From Gemmataceae bacterium (GTDB lineage: Bacteria > Planctomycetota > Planctomycetia > Gemmatales > Gemmataceae): a DNA stretch of 35,596 bases. Positions 35,477 through 35,596 of the stretch are shown here, one piece after another. The notes beneath the pieces are model-generated. The model made no database searches. It was given only the letters and a program-made list of their open reading frames with translations, and had not been told where the DNA came from. Made by a program: the position numbers and the translations under genes. The stretch covers positions 1 through 35,596 of the forward strand of contig JAKEET010000140.1 in NCBI GenBank assembly GCA_022616435.1, in the 5' to 3' direction. Positions within the stretch are counted from its first letter, which is position 1. The number at the start of each line of letters is the position of its first letter.

Positions 35477-35596
35477 AGATTGCGCCAAGCGAAGTTTGGG
35501 AAAGGGGGAAGCGATGTAAGAAGCATCACGGAAACCTTTCGTTGGAACTCTGCGGGTAGCCAATCCCGTCCCGCAAGGTTTGGCCAACCACGGGAA
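35477..35596. other. unassigned window end
   Basis: 120 bases after the Calx-beta fragment. I see no gene, repeat or RNA structure that I can support. The abrupt end of similarity at 35476 suggests a rearrangement join. Confidence 0.4.

Overview
The window looks like chromosomal DNA of a high-GC member of the Planctomycetota, most likely Gemmataceae. The reasons are two ECF sigma factor / Ser-Thr kinase gene pairs with kinase-TM-TPR architecture, very large exported proteins carrying N-terminal LExLE(P/D)R motifs (LEPR-XLL-like), a Uma2 gene, a sigma-54 gene, and many short palindromic repeats in and between genes. No rRNA, tRNA, CRISPR array or intact transposase gene was seen.

Layout. 1-1387 (minus strand): a 49-bp tandem repeat, a PilZ protein, and a proline-rich exported protein split by an in-frame TGA just after its signal peptide. 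1388-1791: no gene, with a GC-rich repeat. 1792-8383 (plus strand): a run of housekeeping or accessory genes: a Wza-type export lipoprotein, a DegT-family aminotransferase, an ArsR regulator overlapping it, an aquaglyceroporin, an exported transglutaminase-like protein, a COG0523 metal-chaperone GTPase, and a TIM-barrel sugar isomerase. 8386-10872 (minus): a membrane/spermidine-synthase fusion.

11036-20420 (plus) is module 1: ECF sigma factor, transmembrane Ser/Thr kinase with a TPR-like tail, a conserved ~135-nt leader with a hairpin, then two exported LEPR/LEDR proteins and two unknown genes. 20658-25329 (minus): Uma2, rpoN, ybaB and dnaX, with dnaX-ybaB-rpoN closely packed. dnaX holds an A10 slippery run with a -1-frame stop directly behind it. 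25465-35266 (plus) is module 2: a paralogous ECF sigma factor, a TPR kinase, the same conserved leader, and a 1897-residue exported protein of SBBP, cadherin-like and FG-GAP repeats. A Calx-beta fragment lies after it at the window edge.

The main result is that the two modules have the same order (sigma, kinase, leader, exported giant) and that the leaders before the two giants are alike over ~135 nt and end the same distance from the start codon. The ECF-kinase pairing is already known in planctomycetes. The leader, and its use to attach giant exported proteins to such pairs, is what I would follow up. Both kinases also carry palindromic repeat insertions that stay in frame, one of them inside the catalytic domain.
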